From Oharaeibacter diazotrophicus (GTDB lineage Bacteria; Pseudomonadota; Alphaproteobacteria; Rhizobiales; Pleomorphomonadaceae): a stretch of DNA of 64,000 nucleotides. The notes beneath the pieces were generated by a model. The model saw only the letters and a program-made list of their open reading frames with translations. It did not search any database and was not told where the DNA came from. Made by a program: the position numbers and the translations under genes. The stretch is taken from positions 62,001 to 126,000 of the forward strand of contig NZ_SNXY01000011.1 of assembly GCF_004362745.1 (NCBI RefSeq), written 5' to 3'. Shown piece by piece: positions 16,411 to 25,903 of the stretch; within the stretch, counting starts at the first letter, position 1; each line of letters opens with the position of its first letter.

Positions 16411-17439
16411 TCAGCCCGGCAGCGCCTCGACCGCGATTCGGTAGCCGGTGGTGAAGGGGTGGCCGGCGCGGAAGGAAACGGCGGTGGCGATCCCGGCGGC
16501 GCCGAGCGGGCCGCCGCCGGCGCGGGCGAGGCCGGCGCCGAGGTCGAACGGGGCCGCGACCGGCTCGACGCCGATGGCGCGGAAGCGGCCGTTCCAGGGC
16601 GCGAAGCCGCGGCCGCCGTTGGAGATCCAGATCAGGCAGGCCGGCAGCACGGCGCCGTCCCAGGTCAGCGTGGCGCGCCAGCCCTCGGCGCGGTTCTCGT
16701 AGGCGATCCGGCCGGCAAGGCCGGTCAGGAGGACGAGGTCCTCGCTGGCGCCGGCAAGGTCGAGGGCGGACAGGTCGGTGCCGCCGCCGTCGCGGTTCGG
16801 CACCGCCCGCGGCGACACTCCGCGCCGGTCGGGGGCGAAGCGGCTCCGACCCGGCTCGGCGTCGATCGGAAAGGTCCAGGCGCGGACGTCCTCGCCGGCG
16901 AAGACGAGGCCGGCGCCGCGCGGATCGTCGGGCAGGCGGAAGGTCGGGTGCAGGCCGATCGGCAGGACGGTGTCGCGGCGAGCGTGAACGGTCAGCGAGA
17001 AGTCGATCGCCGCCGCGCGCTCGTCGGCGCGCACGGTGCGCTCCAGCCAGCGCACCGGGTGCGGGGCGGGGTAGCCGATGGCGGCGAGCACGCCGCCGGC
17101 CTTCTCGGCCATCAGCATCCAGTCGGCGTTGGCGCCGTGGCCGTGCGGCTCGGCGTCGACCACCGGTGCTTCGGGAACGGTCCAGTCCGCCGGCAGCGCC
17201 GGCGGCGGCGTCGGCATGCCGAAGGGCACGCAGGGCCATTCGCCGGAGAGGCCGCGTAGGATGCCGGGCAGGTCGTCCGGCAGGTCGGGCTCGCCGGCCC
17301 AGGGCGCCGCGGCGAACGGATCGACGAGCCGGCCACCGCCGAGGTCGAAGCGGCAGTCGGCCAGCATGGCGCCGAGCGGCCGGACCGCGCCGGAGACGCG
17401 CGGCGCGGTGAAGCGGACGGGTCCGGCGGAGCCCTGCAC
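16411..17439 (-). CDS. Aldose 1-epimerase-like protein (galactose mutarotase fold)
   Basis: A 342-aa protein with the galactose-mutarotase fold pattern: GEWPCVPFG near residue 70, LPIGLHPTFRLP around 175, and GVEPVAAPFD near 290, where the Glu would be the catalytic base. Start GTG at 17437-17439, one base after the SDR stop, so it is coupled to the GntR-SDR operon. The likely role is mutarotation of a uronate or hexose feeding the mannonate route. It converges with the LacI gene (6-bp gap). Confidence 0.75.
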   Translation of the reverse strand: MQGSAGPVRFTAPRVSGAVRPLGAMLADCRFDLGGGRLVDPFAAAPWAGEPDLPDDLPGILRGLSGEWPCVPFGMPTPPPALPADWTVPEAPVVDAEPHGHGANADWMLMAEKAGGVLAAIGYPAPHPVRWLERTVRADERAAAIDFSLTVHARRDTVLPIGLHPTFRLPDDPRGAGLVFAGEDVRAWTFPIDAEPGRSRFAPDRRGVSPRAVPNRDGGGTDLSALDLAGASEDLVLLTGLAGRIAYENRAEGWRATLTWDGAVLPACLIWISNGGRGFAPWNGRFRAIGVEPVAAPFDLGAGLARAGGGPLGAAGIATAVSFRAGHPFTTGYRIAVEALPG

Positions 17440-17440
17440 C

Positions 17441-18229
17441 TCAGCGCACTCCGAGGCCGGCGGTGAGGCCGCCGTCGATACGGTGGTCGGAGCCGGTGAC
17501 GAAGCCGGCCTCGTCGGAGGCGAGGAAGGCGACCAGCGCCGCGACCTCCTCCGGCTCGCCGATCCGGCCGATCGGGTGGGCGGCGCCGAAGCGGGCGAAC
17601 ACCGCCTCGACGTCGGCGTCGTCGCCGTCGAAGGTGCGGGCCGCGAGCGCCAGGATCGGGGTCCGCACCGAGCCCGGACTGACCGAGACGACGCGGATGC
17701 GGTCGGGCGCGAAGTCGAGCGCCATCGCCCGGGTCAGCGCGTGGATCGCGCCCTTGGAGGCGACGTAGGCGGCGACGCCGGCCTGGCAGGCGTGGCCCTG
17801 GACCGAGGAGATGTTGACGATCGCTCCGCCCTCGCCGCTCCGGCGCATCAGCGGCACGCCGTAGTGGGCGGCGAGGTGGATCGAGCCGACGTTGACGGCG
17901 AGGCAGCGCAGGAAGGTCTCGGGCGCGGTGGCGACGGCGTCGCCGTAGGGGTGGATCGCCGCCGAGTTCACGATCACGTCGAGCCGGCCGTGGCGCGCGG
18001 CGATCTCGGCGACCGCCGCCTCGACCTCGGCGGGCACCGAGACGTCGGTGCGCCGGACGGTGAGCGCGAGGCCGGCGGCGTCGGCGTCGGCGGCGAGCGC
18101 GGCGTTGCCGGCCTCGTCGATGCCGAGGGCGACGACGGTGGCGCCGTCGCGGGCGAGGCGCAGCGCGCCGGCGCGGCCGATGCCGGTGGTTCCGGTCACG
18201 AGCGCGACCTTGCGGCTCCAGTCTGTCAC
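17441..18229 (-). CDS. SDR oxidoreductase, probable D-mannonate/fructuronate-type dehydrogenase
   Basis: A 262-aa classical short-chain dehydrogenase: ALVTGTTGIGRAGALRLA (cofactor loop TGxxxGxG), NSAAIH, catalytic Ser in NISSVQG and YVASK with Tyr and Lys, then SPGSVRTP. The Asp/Glu pattern after strand 2 (GIDEAG) favours NAD. GTG start at 18227-18229 overlaps the GntR stop. With the divergent uxuA, the simplest role is reduction of fructuronate to mannonate, but the exact substrate is inference. Confidence 0.82.
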   Translation of the reverse strand: MTDWSRKVALVTGTTGIGRAGALRLARDGATVVALGIDEAGNAALAADADAAGLALTVRRTDVSVPAEVEAAVAEIAARHGRLDVIVNSAAIHPYGDAVATAPETFLRCLAVNVGSIHLAAHYGVPLMRRSGEGGAIVNISSVQGHACQAGVAAYVASKGAIHALTRAMALDFAPDRIRVVSVSPGSVRTPILALAARTFDGDDADVEAVFARFGAAHPIGRIGEPEEVAALVAFLASDEAGFVTGSDHRIDGGLTAGLGVR

Positions 18230-18999
18230 GTCGGCTTCCTCCGGCTGGACCCGCGGCGCCGCGGGGCGGCCGCGCCGCGCTCGGGCGCGGCGGGCGCGAT
18301 GTACTCGAGGCCGGCGTCGAGGTGCCGGCTGACCCTGTAGGCGTAGGAGATGCGGTCGCCGGAGGTCAGCGCCTCCAGGATGCCGCGGTGCTCGGCGACG
18401 GTGGAGTCGCGGGCGCGGCGCAGCGCCTTGCCGGTCTCCATCACCGTCAGCATCACCGGGCGCAGGATGCCGTAGATCTCGGCGAGGGTGCGGTTGCCGG
18501 CGAGGCCGACCAGTTCGGCGTGGAAGTCGTAGTCGGCGGCTGTGGCCTCGGCCGGGCCTTCCGCGGCGGCCATGCGCTCGATCGAGCCCTCGAGGCGGGC
18601 GACCGCCTCGGGTGTCAGCCGCCCGACCAGGGCGTCGAACAGGTTGACCTCGACGAGGCGGCGGAAGCCCTGGACGTCGCGGAAGGTGTCGGCCGACAGG
18701 TCGATGGCGAAGGAGAACACGTTCATCACCGCGGCGCGGCGGTTGTCGGTGATGACGGCGCCGACCTTCTGGCGGCTCTCCAGCACGCCGAAGGCGCGCA
18801 GCATCCGGATCGCCTCGCGCACGGTGTTGCGGCTGGCGCCGAACATGGCGGCGAGTTCGGTCTCGGCGGGCAGGACGTCGCCGACACCGAGGCCGCGGGT
18901 GCGGATCAGCTCGCGGATGCGCACGACGGTCTGGTCGACCGCCGAGCCCTCGGCCGCCGTCCGCTCCTCCGCCGGGGCCGTGTCCGCCGTCTTCGCCAC
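18226..18999 (-). CDS. GntR-family regulator (FadR subfamily), UxuR-like
   Basis: A 257-aa protein. The N-terminal winged helix is at residues ~20-85 (VGDVLPAETELAAMFGASRNTVREAIRMLRAFGVLESRQ) and the all-helical FCD effector domain follows, with the metal-binding Asp/His pattern (DYDFHAELVGLAGN, STVAEHRGILEAL). GTG at 18999 is chosen because GGGAGGAC lies just upstream. Divergent from uxuA and cotranscribed with the SDR, it probably controls mannonate use. Confidence 0.88.
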   Translation of the reverse strand: MAKTADTAPAEERTAAEGSAVDQTVVRIRELIRTRGLGVGDVLPAETELAAMFGASRNTVREAIRMLRAFGVLESRQKVGAVITDNRRAAVMNVFSFAIDLSADTFRDVQGFRRLVEVNLFDALVGRLTPEAVARLEGSIERMAAAEGPAEATAADYDFHAELVGLAGNRTLAEIYGILRPVMLTVMETGKALRRARDSTVAEHRGILEALTSGDRISYAYRVSRHLDAGLEYIAPAAPERGAAAPRRRGSSRRKPT

Positions 19000-19131
19000 C
19001 GCCGCGTCCTCCCGCGGCCATCTAAGCCGCGGCCGGGCGGCGAGGCAAGCTATTGTCGGTGGATTGACCGTTCCGAGTCGGCATATGCTGCCCGACATCG
19101 ACCAATTGACCGATGATACGGGGAGGTTCCC

Positions 19132-20304
19132 ATGCTGCAGTCCTGGCGCTGGTTCGGACCGGAGGACCCGATCCCGCTGGCGCACGTCCGACAGGCCGGC
19201 GCGACCGGCGTGGTGACGGCGCTGCACCACATCTACGACGGCCGGGCCTGGACCGACGACGACGTCGCGGCGCGCAAGGCCCTGATCGAGGCGGCCGGGC
19301 TGACCTGGGCGGTGTGCGAATCGATCCCGGTGCCGACCGCGATCAAGCTGCGCACCGGGCCGTGGCGGCGCTATCTCGACCAGTGGAAGGACAGCCTCGC
19401 CGCGCTCGGGCGGGCCGGCGTGCCGGTGGTCTGCTACAACTTCATGCCGGTGGTCGACTGGACCCGCACCAACCTCGCCCATGCGATGCCGAGCACCGGC
19501 CTCGCGCTGCGCTTCGACCTGCCGGACTTCGTCGGCTACGACGTCTTCGTGCTGCGCCGCCCGCACGCCGCCGACGACTATCCGGCCGCCCTCGTCGAAG
19601 AGGGCCGCCGCCGGATCGAGGCGATGGACGCGGGCGCGGTCGAGACGCTCGAGCGCAACGTCATCTGCGGCCTGCCCGGCGGCGAGGACAGCTACACCCG
19701 CGAGACCATCGCCGCCCGGATCGCCGAGTTCGGCGGCGTCGGCGACGCGGTGATGCGGGCCAACCTGATCGACTTCCTGAAGGAGGTGGTGCCGGTTGCC
19801 GAGGAGCACGGCGTGCGGCTCGCGATCCACCCGGACGACCCGCCGTTCTCGCTGTTCGGCCTGCCGCGCATCGTCTCGACCGCGGCCGACGCGCGGACGA
19901 TCCTGGATGCCGTCGACGTTCCCGCCAACGGCCTGACGCTCTGCGCCGGCTCCTACGGCTCGCGGCCCGACAACGACCTCGTCGCGATGGCGGAGGCCTT
20001 CGGACCGCGCATCCACTTCGTCCACCTGCGCAACGTCGCGCGCGACGCGGACGGCTCCTTCACCGAGTCCGACCATCTCGACGGCGACGTCGACATGGTC
20101 GCGCTGATCGGCGCGCTCCTCGCCGAGGAGGCGCGCCGCCGCGCCGAGGGCCGGCCCGACGCCGAGATCCCGATGCGGCCCGACCACGGCCACCTGCTCG
20201 GGACCGACGGCGAGCGCCGCTCCAACCCGGGCTATTCCTACATCGGCCGGCTGAAGGGCCTCGCCGAACTGCGCGGCGTGATGCACTGCCTCGGCCACGG
20301 CTGA
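19132..20304 (+). CDS. uxuA: Mannonate dehydratase
   Basis: A 390-aa enzyme that dehydrates D-mannonate to 2-keto-3-deoxygluconate. Family blocks are WRWFGPEDPIPL at the N-terminus, ALHHIYDGRAW, CYNFMPVVDWTRT, IHPDDPPFSLFGLPRI, LCAGSYGSRPDNDL, HFVHLRNV and RPDHGHLLG; the Cys and His residues in these form the Fe/Mn site. GGGGAGG precedes the ATG. Divergent from the GntR operon. Its product could be phosphorylated by the KDG kinase at 33504. Confidence 0.96.
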   Translation: MLQSWRWFGPEDPIPLAHVRQAGATGVVTALHHIYDGRAWTDDDVAARKALIEAAGLTWAVCESIPVPTAIKLRTGPWRRYLDQWKDSLAALGRAGVPVVCYNFMPVVDWTRTNLAHAMPSTGLALRFDLPDFVGYDVFVLRRPHAADDYPAALVEEGRRRIEAMDAGAVETLERNVICGLPGGEDSYTRETIAARIAEFGGVGDAVMRANLIDFLKEVVPVAEEHGVRLAIHPDDPPFSLFGLPRIVSTAADARTILDAVDVPANGLTLCAGSYGSRPDNDLVAMAEAFGPRIHFVHLRNVARDADGSFTESDHLDGDVDMVALIGALLAEEARRRAEGRPDAEIPMRPDHGHLLGTDGERRSNPGYSYIGRLKGLAELRGVMHCLGHG

Positions 20305-20353
20305 GGCGCCGAACGGCGAGGTCCGGCGGCGCGAGGCGCCCGGACCCCGCCGT

Positions 20354-21976
20354 TCAGGCGTCCCTCGCGCGCAGTACGAAGCGCTGGATCTTGCCGGTGG
20401 AGGTCTTCGGCAGGGCGTCGACGAAACGGACCGAGCGCGGGTACTTGTAGGGTGCGATGGTCGCTTTGACGTGGTCCTGCAGCTCGCGGACCAGCAGGGG
20501 ACCGGGGTCGAAGCCCGGCGCCGGCACCACGAAGGCCTCGACGATCTCGCCGCGCGCCTCGTCGGGCGCGCCGACCACGGCGCATTCGGCGACGGCGGGA
20601 TGGGCGAGCAGCGCGGCCTCGACCTCGGGTCCGGCGATGTTGTAGCCGGCGGAGACGATCATGTCGTCGCTGCGGGCGGCGAAGCGGAAATAGCCGTCCT
20701 CGTCCTGGACGAAGGCGTCGCCGGTGACGTTCCAGCCGTCGCGGACGTATTCGCCCTGGCGGGGATCGTCGAGGTAGCGGCAGCCGGTCGGCCCGCGCAC
20801 GGCGAGGCGGCCGACGGTGCCGCGCGGCACCTCGCGCAGGACGTCGTCGACCACCTTGGCCTCGAAGCCCGGCACCGGACGGCCGGTGCGGCCCGGGCCG
20901 TGGTCGTCGAGCGTGTTCGAGATGAAGACGTGCAGCATCTCGGTGGAGCCGATGCCGTCGAGGATCGGCGTGCCGGTGCGGGCGGTCCAGGCCTCGTAGA
21001 CCGGCGCCGGCAGCGTCTCCCCGGCGGAGACCGCGACGCGCAGCGAGGAGAGGTCGGCGCCCTCACCGACCGCGGCCAGCATGGCGCGGTAGGCGGTCGG
21101 CGCAGTGAAACAGATGGTGGCCTTGTAGGTCTCGACGATGCGCACGAGGTTCGGCGGCGTCGCGGTCTCGATCAGCGCGGCGGCGGCGCCGAATCGCAGC
21201 GGGAACACGGCGAGGCCGCCGAGGCCGAAGGTGAAGGCGAGCGGCGGCGAGCCGACGAAGACGTCCTCGGGCACGACGCGGAGCACGTGGCGGGCGTAGG
21301 TGTCGGCGATCGCCAGGATGTCGCGGTGGAAGTGCATGGTCGCCTTCGGCACGCCGGTGGTGCCGGAGGTGAAGCCGAGCAGGGCGACGTCGTCGCGGCC
21401 GGTGCGCACCGCCTCGAAGGTCACCGTCTGGTCGAGCGCGGCGCGGTCGAGCTCGGCGTCGTGGTTGGCGGTGCCGTCGAAGCCGACCACCGTCTTCAGG
21501 AACCGGCTGGTCTTGGCGCAGGCGACCAGTTCGTCGAGGATGCGGGTGTCGCAGAGCGCGAGGCCGATCTCGGCCTTGTCGACGATCTTGGCGAGTTCGC
21601 CGGCGCGCAGCATCGGCATGGTGTTGACGACGACGGCGCCGGCCTTGGTGGCGGCGAGCCAGCAGGCGACCATCGCCGGGTTGTTGGCCGAGCGGATCAG
21701 GATTCTCTGGCCCGGCACCACGCCGTAGGTCTCGACCAGGGTGCGGGCGAGCCGGTTGGTCCAGTCGGTCAGTTCCTTGTAGGTGCGCCGGCGGCCGTTG
21801 CCGATCAGCGCGACGCGGTCGCCGAAGCCGCGTTCGACCATGCGGTCGGTCAGTTCCACGGCGGCGTTGAGGACCTCGGGATAGGCGAGGTCGCCCTGCG
21901 GCATCGCCGGCCAGGCCTCCAGCGGCGGCAGGCGGTCGCGCGCGAAGCTGTCGACGTGGATCGATGGACCGAGCAT
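20354..21976 (-). CDS. Aryl-CoA ligase (2-aminobenzoate/benzoate-CoA ligase-like)
   Basis: A 540-aa acyl-adenylating enzyme. Motifs in order are LLGFTSGTTGVPKATMH (A3 loop), GSTEMLHVF (A5), VRDGWNVTGDAF (A7) and LPKTSTGKIQRFVLR with the C-terminal catalytic Lys (A10). Spacing and the LAFTFGLGGLAVFPLRFG block resemble the benzoate/2-aminobenzoate-CoA ligase branch rather than fatty-acid ligases. It stands alone between uxuA (convergent) and the sox genes, with no ring reductase or kynurenine gene nearby, so the acid it activates is unknown. Confidence 0.85.
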   Translation of the reverse strand: MLGPSIHVDSFARDRLPPLEAWPAMPQGDLAYPEVLNAAVELTDRMVERGFGDRVALIGNGRRRTYKELTDWTNRLARTLVETYGVVPGQRILIRSANNPAMVACWLAATKAGAVVVNTMPMLRAGELAKIVDKAEIGLALCDTRILDELVACAKTSRFLKTVVGFDGTANHDAELDRAALDQTVTFEAVRTGRDDVALLGFTSGTTGVPKATMHFHRDILAIADTYARHVLRVVPEDVFVGSPPLAFTFGLGGLAVFPLRFGAAAALIETATPPNLVRIVETYKATICFTAPTAYRAMLAAVGEGADLSSLRVAVSAGETLPAPVYEAWTARTGTPILDGIGSTEMLHVFISNTLDDHGPGRTGRPVPGFEAKVVDDVLREVPRGTVGRLAVRGPTGCRYLDDPRQGEYVRDGWNVTGDAFVQDEDGYFRFAARSDDMIVSAGYNIAGPEVEAALLAHPAVAECAVVGAPDEARGEIVEAFVVPAPGFDPGPLLVRELQDHVKATIAPYKYPRSVRFVDALPKTSTGKIQRFVLRARDA

Positions 21977-22115
21977 CGCCTGACCCCTCCCGAAGGCCGC
22001 CAGCCGGCACCGGACCGCGGCGCCGGCCGTCCCCGGCGCACGCGGTCCTCCGCCCCGCGGAGGGGGCCGACCCGTGCCGAGGCTGGCACGGGCGGCGAGA
22101 TGTTTCAAGTCTAAA

Positions 22116-22670
22116 CTATTTGGTTGGCGACCCACCCGCGCGGCGGCGGATCGCGGCGGCGAGGCCGTCGGCGAGGTCGCGGGCGTAGCTGTGCGGCACC
22201 AGCATCTCGAACGCGTCCGGTCCGGTGCGGGTCAGGTGGACGGCGACGAGGCCGTAGAGCGTCGCGGCCGACGCGCCGGGCGGGAAGGCGGCGGGGTCGA
22301 GGTCGATCCCGGTGCCGGTGGCGGCGAGGTCGGCGGCACTCGGGCCGGAGAGAACGAGACGCGTCCAGCCGTGGCCGACGTCGAGCACCACCGCGTCGGC
22401 GGCGATCGCGGCGGCGCGGCGGCGGATCTCGTCGGGCGCGAGCGGCGCGTCGCCGGCGATCAGCCAGCCGTCCGGCCCGGTCGGCCGGACCGTGTGGGGG
22501 CCGCAGTCGCCGAGGGCGGCGAGCGCGGCGGCATCCGGCCGGCGGCCGCGGCGCGCGACGACCTGGAGCACCGCGCCGTCGGCGAGGGCGGCGAGACGGA
22601 TCGATCCGTCGGCGGCCGCGAGCGCGAAGGGCGCGACGGCCGGGCGGAGGGCGGGGGCGGTGTCAGCCAT
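22116..22670 (-). CDS. soxG: Sarcosine oxidase gamma subunit / N-methylglutamate dehydrogenase subunit D
   Basis: A 184-aa protein of the SoxG family, distantly related to a GcvT fragment: DGWLIAGD, LDVGHGWTRLVLSGPSA and EMLVPHSYARDLADGL are the conserved blocks. It is the last gene of soxB-D-A-G and overlaps soxA by 8 bp. In the heterotetramer it has a structural role. Homologous mgdD serves N-methylglutamate dehydrogenase; which enzyme is meant here is discussed in the findings. Confidence 0.88.
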   Translation of the reverse strand: MADTAPALRPAVAPFALAAADGSIRLAALADGAVLQVVARRGRRPDAAALAALGDCGPHTVRPTGPDGWLIAGDAPLAPDEIRRRAAAIAADAVVLDVGHGWTRLVLSGPSAADLAATGTGIDLDPAAFPPGASAATLYGLVAVHLTRTGPDAFEMLVPHSYARDLADGLAAAIRRRAGGSPTK

Positions 22671-25623
22671 GGATGCGTCCGAAGCTCGGGTCGACGAAGA
22701 CCGGCGGCACGATGCGGGCGGCGGTGCGCTCGCCGTCGAGGCCGTTCCAGACCACCACCTCCTCGCCGTGGCGGGCGCGGCCGCCCTTCACGAGCGCGAG
22801 GGCGACGGCGGAGCCGACGTGCGGCGACAGCGTCGCGGAGGTGACGTGGCCCTGGTCGTTCTCCAGCGTCTCGGCGTCGCCGCGGCGGAGCACGTGCGAT
22901 CCGGTGCGCAGCACGCCGGCCGGATCGAGCGGCAGCAGGCCGACCAGTTGCGGCCGGTCGGGCGCGACGAGGCCCTCGCGGTCCAGCATCCGCCGGCCGA
23001 CGAAGTCCGGCTTGTCGCGGGCGACGCGGTCGCCGTGGCCGAGGTCGTCGGCGGTGACGGTGCCGTTGATCTCGGCGTGGGTGGCGAAGCCCTTCTCGAC
23101 CCGGAGCACCGCCATCGCCTCGACGCCGTAGGGCGTGATGCCGTAGGGCGCGCCGGCGGCCATGGCGGCGTCGGCGAAGGCCTCGGCGAAGCCGGCGGGC
23201 ACGGCGACCTCGAAGGCGAGTTCGCCGGAGAAGGACAGCCGGAACAGCCGGCCCTCGACTGCCCCCCCGAGCAGCGGCACCTCGGCGGCGGCGAGATAGG
23301 GCAGGGCGTCCGCCGAGACGTCGGCGTCGACCAGGGCGGCGACGACGTCGCGGGCGCGCGGGCCGGCGATCGCCACCTGCGCCCAGTGCTCGGCGGTCGA
23401 GATCACGGCAGCGTCGAGCTCCGGCCAGAGCACCTGCGCGCAATATTCCAGATGCGCGAGCACGGCGGCGGTGACGGCGGTGCCGGCGCTCAGCACGAAA
23501 TGCTCGGGCGCGAGCCGGCAGACGATGCCGTCGTCGAAGACGAAGCCGTCCTCGCGCAGCATCAGGCCGTAGCGGCAGCGCCCGACCGGCAGGTCGGCGA
23601 TCCGGTTGCAGTAGACCCGGTCGAGCAGGGTGGCGGCGTCGGCGCCGATCACCTCGACCTTGCCGAGCGTCGACATGTCGACGAGCCCGACGGCGGAGCG
23701 CACCGCCTGTGCCTCGCGCGTCACGGTCTCGCGCCAGCCCGGCTCGCCGGCCCGCGGGAAGTGCGAGGCGCGCATCCAGGCGCCGGCCTCGACGAAGACC
23801 GCGCCCCGGCGCGCGGCCCAGTCGTGCAGCGGCGTGCGCCGCACCGGGCGGAAGGCGGGGCCGCGGAACGGGCCGGCGAGGGCGCCGAAGGAGACCGGGA
23901 TGTAGAACGGCCGGAAAGTGGTGGTGCCGACGACGGCCGGTGAGACGCCGCGCGCCTCGGCGAGGATCCCGGTCGCGATGACGTTGCCGAGCTTGCCCTG
24001 GTCGGTCGCCATGCCGGTGGTGGTGTAGCGCTTGGCGAGCTCGACGTGGTCGTAGCCCTCGCGCACGGCGAGGCCGAGGTCGCCGACGTGGACGTCGTTC
24101 TGGAAGTCGACGAAGGCCTTGCCGCGTCCGCCGGGCACGCGCCAGAGCGGCCGGACCGGGGCGTCGTCGTGGTCGCCCTCGACCGGCCCGAAGTCGGGCG
24201 CGCGGGCGGCGATGCCGAGGTCGGCGAGCAGGGCGACCGCGGCCCCGGCGCCGCCGGCGAGGCAGGCGGCGAGCGTCGCCGCGCCGGCGGCCGATCCGGC
24301 GAGCGGCAGGGCGCCGCGGCCGTCGGGCGCCAGGAAGGCGCCGAGGCCGTCGTCCCAGCGCGGCCGTCCGCCGCGCTGGCAGGCGAGGTGGATCCGTGGC
24401 GACCAGCCGCCGGAGATCGCGAGCGCGTCGACGGCGATCGTCTCGGTGCGGCCGCCGGTGGAAACGTCGATTCCGCGGAGTGCCCGGCCGCCGGCGGTGC
24501 GCGTCACCACAGCGCCGGACAGGCTGCGCCACGGCCCGGCGGGGGCGGTCGCACCGGTGCGGGCGTCGATCACCGCGACCACCTCGGCACCGGCGGACAC
24601 CAGGGATTCCGCGGTTCGTAAGCCGGCTGAGGAATTTGCGAAGACGGCGATGCGACGCCCGACGGCGACGCCGAAGCGCAGGGCGTAGGCCTCGGCCGCG
24701 CCGGCGAGCATCACGCCCGGCCGGTCGTTGCCGGCGAAGGCGATCGGGCGTTCCTCGGCGCCGGTGGCGAGCAAGGCGCGCCGCGCCGCGATCCGCCACA
24801 GCCGCTCGGCCGGCGCGCCGGCGGGTGGCGCCGCGCCGACGTCGGCGACGCGTTCGAGCGCGCCGAACACCATGTCGTCGTACCAGCCGAACACGGTGGT
24901 GCGCGGGAGGACGCGGACGTTCGGCAGGCCCGCGAGTTCGGCGAGGCTCGCCGCCAGGAAGGCGTCCGCCGCGGCGCCGCCGATCCGGGCGCGCTCGTGG
25001 AGCAGGGTGCCGCCGGGCTCGGTACCCTCGTCGGCGAGGATCACCCGGGCGCCGGCGCGGCCGGCGGCGAGGGCCGCGGCGAGGCCGGCCGGGCCGGCGC
25101 CGACCACCAGCAGGTCGCAATGCGCCCAGCGCTTCTCGTAGGGGTCCGGATCGGCCTCCGTGCCGGCGCGGCCGAGGCCGGCGGCGCGGCGGATCGCCGG
25201 CTCGTAGACCATTTCCCAGAAGGCGCGCGGCCACATGAAGGTCTTGTAGTAGAAGCCGGCCGACAGGAAGGGCGCGACGAGCCCGGCGGCGGCGCCGACG
25301 TCGAAGCCGAGCGATGGCCAGCGGTTCTGGCTCTCGGCGACGAGGCCGTCGTGGAGGTCGACCATGGTGGCGCGCGCGTTCGGCGTCCGCCGACCGCCGG
25401 TGCCGACGGTGACGAGGGCGTTCGGCTCGGCCGAGCCGGCGGTGACGATCCCGCGCGGGCGGTGGTACTTGAACGAGCGGCCGACCAGGGTGCGGCCGGA
25501 TGCGAGCAGCGCCGAGGCGAGGGTGTCGCCGGGGTGGCCCGTCAGCGGTGCGCCGTCGAAGGTGAAGCCGAGCCGACGGCCGCGGTCGATCCGGCCGCCC
25601 GTCGGCAGGCGCCAGCCGGTCAC
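22663..25623 (-). CDS. soxA: Sarcosine oxidase alpha subunit / N-methylglutamate dehydrogenase subunit C
   Basis: A 986-aa multidomain protein. Residues ~10-100 form the ferredoxin-like N-terminal domain (GHPGDTLASALLASG, SFKYHRPRGIVTAG). Then comes an FAD/NAD domain with [19 protein letters not shown] at ~175, and from ~610 a GcvT-type aminomethyltransferase domain that passes the methyl-derived C1 unit to tetrahydrofolate. This is the full alpha architecture. GTG start at 25621-25623 overlaps the soxD stop. The domain order is identical in SoxA and MgdC. Confidence 0.94.
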   Translation of the reverse strand: MTGWRLPTGGRIDRGRRLGFTFDGAPLTGHPGDTLASALLASGRTLVGRSFKYHRPRGIVTAGSAEPNALVTVGTGGRRTPNARATMVDLHDGLVAESQNRWPSLGFDVGAAAGLVAPFLSAGFYYKTFMWPRAFWEMVYEPAIRRAAGLGRAGTEADPDPYEKRWAHCDLLVVGAGPAGLAAALAAGRAGARVILADEGTEPGGTLLHERARIGGAAADAFLAASLAELAGLPNVRVLPRTTVFGWYDDMVFGALERVADVGAAPPAGAPAERLWRIAARRALLATGAEERPIAFAGNDRPGVMLAGAAEAYALRFGVAVGRRIAVFANSSAGLRTAESLVSAGAEVVAVIDARTGATAPAGPWRSLSGAVVTRTAGGRALRGIDVSTGGRTETIAVDALAISGGWSPRIHLACQRGGRPRWDDGLGAFLAPDGRGALPLAGSAAGAATLAACLAGGAGAAVALLADLGIAARAPDFGPVEGDHDDAPVRPLWRVPGGRGKAFVDFQNDVHVGDLGLAVREGYDHVELAKRYTTTGMATDQGKLGNVIATGILAEARGVSPAVVGTTTFRPFYIPVSFGALAGPFRGPAFRPVRRTPLHDWAARRGAVFVEAGAWMRASHFPRAGEPGWRETVTREAQAVRSAVGLVDMSTLGKVEVIGADAATLLDRVYCNRIADLPVGRCRYGLMLREDGFVFDDGIVCRLAPEHFVLSAGTAVTAAVLAHLEYCAQVLWPELDAAVISTAEHWAQVAIAGPRARDVVAALVDADVSADALPYLAAAEVPLLGGAVEGRLFRLSFSGELAFEVAVPAGFAEAFADAAMAAGAPYGITPYGVEAMAVLRVEKGFATHAEINGTVTADDLGHGDRVARDKPDFVGRRMLDREGLVAPDRPQLVGLLPLDPAGVLRTGSHVLRRGDAETLENDQGHVTSATLSPHVGSAVALALVKGGRARHGEEVVVWNGLDGERTAARIVPPVFVDPSFGRIHG

Positions 25624-25892
25624 GGCCGGCCTCCCCGCGCCGCGGCGGCGTCGACGACGGCGAGCGTCTCGTGGGTGAGGGTGTCGCGCGTCACCACCAG
25701 CCAGCGACGGCAGCCGGCGGCGTGGTGCCAGTGCTCGTCGAGCGGGCCCTCGGGATTGTCGCGCAGGTAGACGGCGTCGTACCAGACGGCGTCGGGCGCG
25801 TCCGGCGCCGGCCGCGCCACGACGGCGCCGCGGACGGTGAACTCCTCGCGGGGGCGGGGGCCGCAATGGGGGCAGCGGATCAGGCTCGCCAC
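25620..25892 (-). CDS. soxD: Sarcosine oxidase delta subunit / N-methylglutamate dehydrogenase subunit B
   Basis: A 90-aa protein with IRCPHCGPR at residues 4-12 and HWHHAAGCRRW near 55, together giving the three Cys and a His that bind zinc in SoxD. GTG at 25890-25892 is preceded by GGAG; the longer frame extends upstream without similarity. It overlaps soxA and follows soxB by 11 bp. Confidence 0.9.
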   Translation of the reverse strand: MASLIRCPHCGPRPREEFTVRGAVVARPAPDAPDAVWYDAVYLRDNPEGPLDEHWHHAAGCRRWLVVTRDTLTHETLAVVDAAAARGGRP

Positions 25893-25903
25893 GGGCGTCT
25901 CCG

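Noticed and set aside
22460-25234. A 924-codon minus-strand frame within soxA in another phase
   Set aside because: Pure Arg/Pro/Ala-rich shadow of soxA; the soxA phase has the FAD, ferredoxin-like and GcvT blocks in order.
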